From contig NC_071671.1 of assembly GCF_028554725.1 (NCBI RefSeq), forward strand, positions 7,120,001 to 7,184,000: 64,000 bases of DNA, in the 5' to 3' direction. The position numbers were made by a program, and so were the translations under genes. Within the stretch, counting starts at the first letter, position 1. Each line of letters begins with the position of its first letter. Source of the stretch: Zeugodacus cucurbitae (Eukaryota; Arthropoda; Insecta; Diptera; Tephritidae). Below, in pieces: positions 60,438 through 64,000 of this stretch. The notes beneath the pieces are model-generated. The model had not been told where the DNA came from. It made no database searches and saw only the letters and a list, made by a program, of their open reading frames with translations.

Positions 60438-63400
60438 AAGGTTGTGTCTGGAAAATCCAATGAGCTGGTAGCTGTTGTTCCAAGCTTCTAATACAATATG
60501 ATAGCATCTAAGCTATCTACGAAGTGTTGTCTTATATTCACAAAACATATCTTCGTGTCAAAAATTCCAAAAGCGAAGGCTCTAAAATAACTGTCATTGA
60601 ATTAAAATTATTAATAATAATAATTAATACTTACTCCTTCAGTTTTTTTGCAGTTACTTATCTGCCAAAATCATAATGTGACTCGTATGTTGTTCCCAAA
60701 ATTGAAGTTGCTTGCAATTTAAGACCAAGTCCAAATTGTTGCTGATGACTTTTAGTAATGAAATCTGCATTAAAAGGCTGTTCGCTACCGTAAAAAATTA
60801 AAAGAAAAAATCCTTAGATTAATGTGTCTATGTGCAACTCATAGTGTATTTTCCACTTTATTTATATTTATATAATTTAAAAATAGAATAAAAAGATTAA
60901 TTTTGTATTACTTTTACCTGAAGAACCCTATATATTAAACTCAACAATATCGAAAGAGTTTTACGAGTGTCGCATATATTTGGAATAATTGCCCCCCTAC
61001 TACTACTAGTCGCTCATATAATTTTTCATTAAATAAATTCACATTAAATCAGAATGTATTATAGATGTATGTACATGCATATTAGCAAGATTTCTCAGTT
61101 AAATATTGTAAAAAGAAAAAAAAAGAAACATATGAATTTTGATACCGATAGTATTGTTACGGGCAAATGAAATAAATACACGAATTATCGCATATGAAGA
61201 CTTAAATAATTAGGAAGTGGTTGAGTATTATGCATTCATAAAATTCTTATAGGAAACTTTATTAAAAGCGCCTAAAGGTATAAAACAAGTTGAAATAAAT
61301 TTCAATTGCATATTTTTAGGCGCTTAAGTGTTCTTAGAATTATAAGATTGAAATCTCAGCTAAGATAACGAAAAAAATATTTAGTTTCACACACATTCTG
61401 ACCGGAAGTTACAGAAATCTCCAAGTCATTTTTCTGCTGATCATAATTTTTATTCAAGCAAAAAGGTCATATTTTAGAAAAAAAAATGTGACTAGTATTT
61501 CGCAGTAGTCTTTCACATTTGTAAATCACCAATATTTGCAAATATTTAGCGCATAAAACACGGTATTTTAAGCTAAGTAGTCTTAAATGGTTTTGTTAAG
61601 CTGTATGTAGCTCAAATGCATTTTTACTATAATATATGTTTGAAAAATTGGTAAATCAAATTAAATTTAAAATAAAATTTTGGCTAGTAATTTGATAATT
61701 TCTTGAAACTTCTATCAAGAAATTATATTTGTATGAATGTAGATTAGTTTCATTGAGTAAACAAAATTAGAAAGTAGCTGTTGTTACTTCGCATTATGTG
61801 TTACTTGGCGTTTCTTTAGAACTCGTTTCAAATAAATAAACTACCAACTATAATAAAAATAACATTTTATGCCAAAATAGAGCTCTATAGTTTACAAAAA
61901 TCTTCCAGTAGCTTTAAACTTTAGATAACAACATTTAGTTTTAAATACTTTGGCACACAAATGACACATTACACACTAGACACACACACCTTTCTCAGTT
62001 TCTCAGTAATTGCCATTCACTTAATTATATAAATTGTTTTATATTTTTAATATTTTTGTTATGCATGATTTTTACAGTTAGCGATTTATGTTTTGTACTA
62101 ATCTTTCAATTTATTTTTCATGCAATGTGAGATATTAAATCAGTGACGCTTGCGAAATTAAATCGACACGCCTCTTTTTGGCAACTTACGTCAGAGTATG
62201 AAACAAAAGTAAAAAATTAAAATGCATAAATTTTTTTTAAATATAATTTAATTTTAAAATTGAAGTAGACATATTTTCGCTATATTTGTAGCAAAATTAT
62301 CAACGAATTTTTCCAATGTCGATTTCGATAATTTTCTTGAAGTTGTCAGAAGTTATTTTTTTATTTTAAGTTATCGAAGTTATCGATGGCAAGCCTGTGC
62401 CAGTCTAAGATGTATTTATTTTCATTTCTATCGCCATTGTGCATTTAAATACCAAAAATACTTATATTGTACAATTGCAATTGAGCTGTGCGAAATTTTC
62501 CGGTGATTTTTCGCCTGTTTTCCTCTCACCTTGCACCAGCTTCCAAGTCTTGTTAATGCATCAAAATAGTTTTATATCAAACAACAAACGGTGTACACTA
62601 ACGAAAATACGCGCACGTCACTAATAAATAATATTACACATTTGCATTTCCAATTACCAAAGCAGTTTGAATGTAGTATATATATGCATGCATGTCTTGA
62701 TTAAATAATTTAAATATGCACACACGAAATTCAATGGCATGCCAGTCATAACATGAAAGAACTTTTTCAATATAAATATATTTTTTTTAAATAGAATTTT
62801 GTATATGCCATATGTACGTACATATTTTTATATGCAATTATCTGTGCCTTCAAGTGCTTTTGTTCAACGCCATATATATACAAATAAAATAAAAAATAAA
62901 TAAATAAAAAATATGGTATTTATGCAAATAAATGCTGAAGTAACAAGTATGAGCAGGCGTCGAATTACAACATACATAAATGGATAAAGTGCAGCAATTT
63001 GTTAAAAAAAAAAAAAACAGAATTGTATTAATAATTGTTTAACAAGCGTGGCAGCGTTTCGATTTGTGTTATTATGGAAAGTTTTATATGCGTCTGCAGT
63101 GAGTCTGCTATTTCATTTGCCAAGTGACAATCCTTTTGTAGTAATAATACACCAGTGTATGTAAATATATATTCAAATATTATTCAATGGTCATCATTTA
63201 AAAGCTATTGTAGCATTCAATTAACTAATATACTATACGAGTACATATACATACATACATATCTATATATACATACATACGAAGTATGCTTTTATATACA
63301 TACATACATACATACGATATGGATGCAGCTTTTTTTGTGTGTAAACTTTCGTCATCTTTGTAAATCTTTGTACGCGTCTCAAGTCGAAAAGTTATAGAAA

Positions 63401-64000
63401 TATATTTAGTTAAATGGTCACATGCGTTACTACAACAAAAATACAAATGTGTATGTATGTTTTGGAAACAGCTAAAAGTGATGTACATACATACATACTA
63501 CTTACATAACAAATAACAGTTTTTAAAAAAGAAATTTGTTTAATAAAAAAATAGTAAACATTCAAATAGTAGCATAATTACAATTGGGGAGAGCTATAAT
63601 GAAATAAAAAAAAATTAAATTAATTAAAGTCAGCTTCTTTACTACAGTATATATGTATATACATATATACTATACATAGCTATAAAAAAAAACTAAAATA
63701 ACCTCTGCTACAATACATAATAATTATTACGTTTGTTTAGTAAAAAGCATCTTTGAACAAAAATTTACAAAAATTTACTTCTCTCCTTCTATTTTTTTAT
63801 TCATTTTATATCGCACATGCTATATACTATATTTGTATTATTCGGTTTCATAAGATGAATATATCTAGTTGTTTTTGTCTTTTCGTTATTTTTAATATTA
63901 ATATTTCTTTTCTATGTTCATTTGTAGTACCTCTTCAGTTGATTGATTGAGATATTTAATGTTTTAGTATATTTCTTGAAATATTACCAAACAATATTTT
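60438..64000. other. par-1 3' UTR and/or further intron
   Basis: AT-rich with several AATAAA motifs (for example near 60888). TATG/CATA microsatellites cluster at 63240-63315 and 63483-63500. No KA1 coding signal (KPRVLRF-like) or other exon was recognised. Confidence 0.45.

Noticed and set aside
1..64000. tRNA, rRNA or known small RNA genes
   Set aside because: No cloverleaf with A and B box sequences or rRNA-like stretch was recognised by eye; a covariance-model scan was not possible.

Overview
This window looks like nuclear DNA of a higher (brachyceran) fly. It is very AT-rich, with short 60-70 nt introns in small genes, multi-kilobase introns in one large gene, many TATG, CA and TA microsatellites, polyGln and polyGly tracts, and mariner-type transposons. 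The encoded Par-1 is close to Drosophila Par-1, but the intergenic DNA is much larger. A tephritid fruit fly is my best guess (inference only).

Layout. Four genes lie on the minus strand in the first 11.6 kb: an FBXO28-type F-box protein (1020-3779), two related F-box/leucine-rich proteins that look like a diverged tandem pair (6738-8226 and 8908-10244), and the small GTPase Arl6 (10557-11585). From about 12 kb the plus strand takes over. A compact two-exon Spo11/mei-W68 gene sits at 13678-14761. The rest of the window is par-1, the MARK-family polarity kinase, with coding sequence from 15545 to 60437. I rebuilt par-1 from exon-intron junctions: three alternative long N-terminal exons (15545, 31394, 41817) all end in phase 0 and can each join the shared kinase exons starting at 47311. 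The kinase, UBA and C-terminal linker exons follow to a stop at 60437. A KA1-type C-terminal exon was not found here and may lie beyond the window.

The large par-1 introns hold the accessory material: a MITE at 18834-18994, an internally deleted mariner with intact TIRs (20045-20765) sitting next to a second decayed transposase, a pair of ~58-bp inverted repeats, a near-perfect 163-bp hairpin MITE (27464-27626), a ~13-copy minisatellite (28110-29870), several 3-4 copy tandem repeats, a 329-bp mariner-derived MITE (39856-40184) and long A-rich or T-rich blocks.

Functionally the genes are not an operon-like set. They cover predicted ubiquitin ligase adaptors (three F-box genes), ciliary trafficking (Arl6), meiotic double-strand break formation (Spo11) and cell polarity (Par-1). 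No tRNA, rRNA or CRISPR array was seen. I found no new defence or mobile system. The most interesting points are an Arl6 lacking its switch-II glutamine, a par-1 N-terminus with a myristoylation-like start and an internal Cys/Tyr-rich duplication, and the diverged F-box pair.
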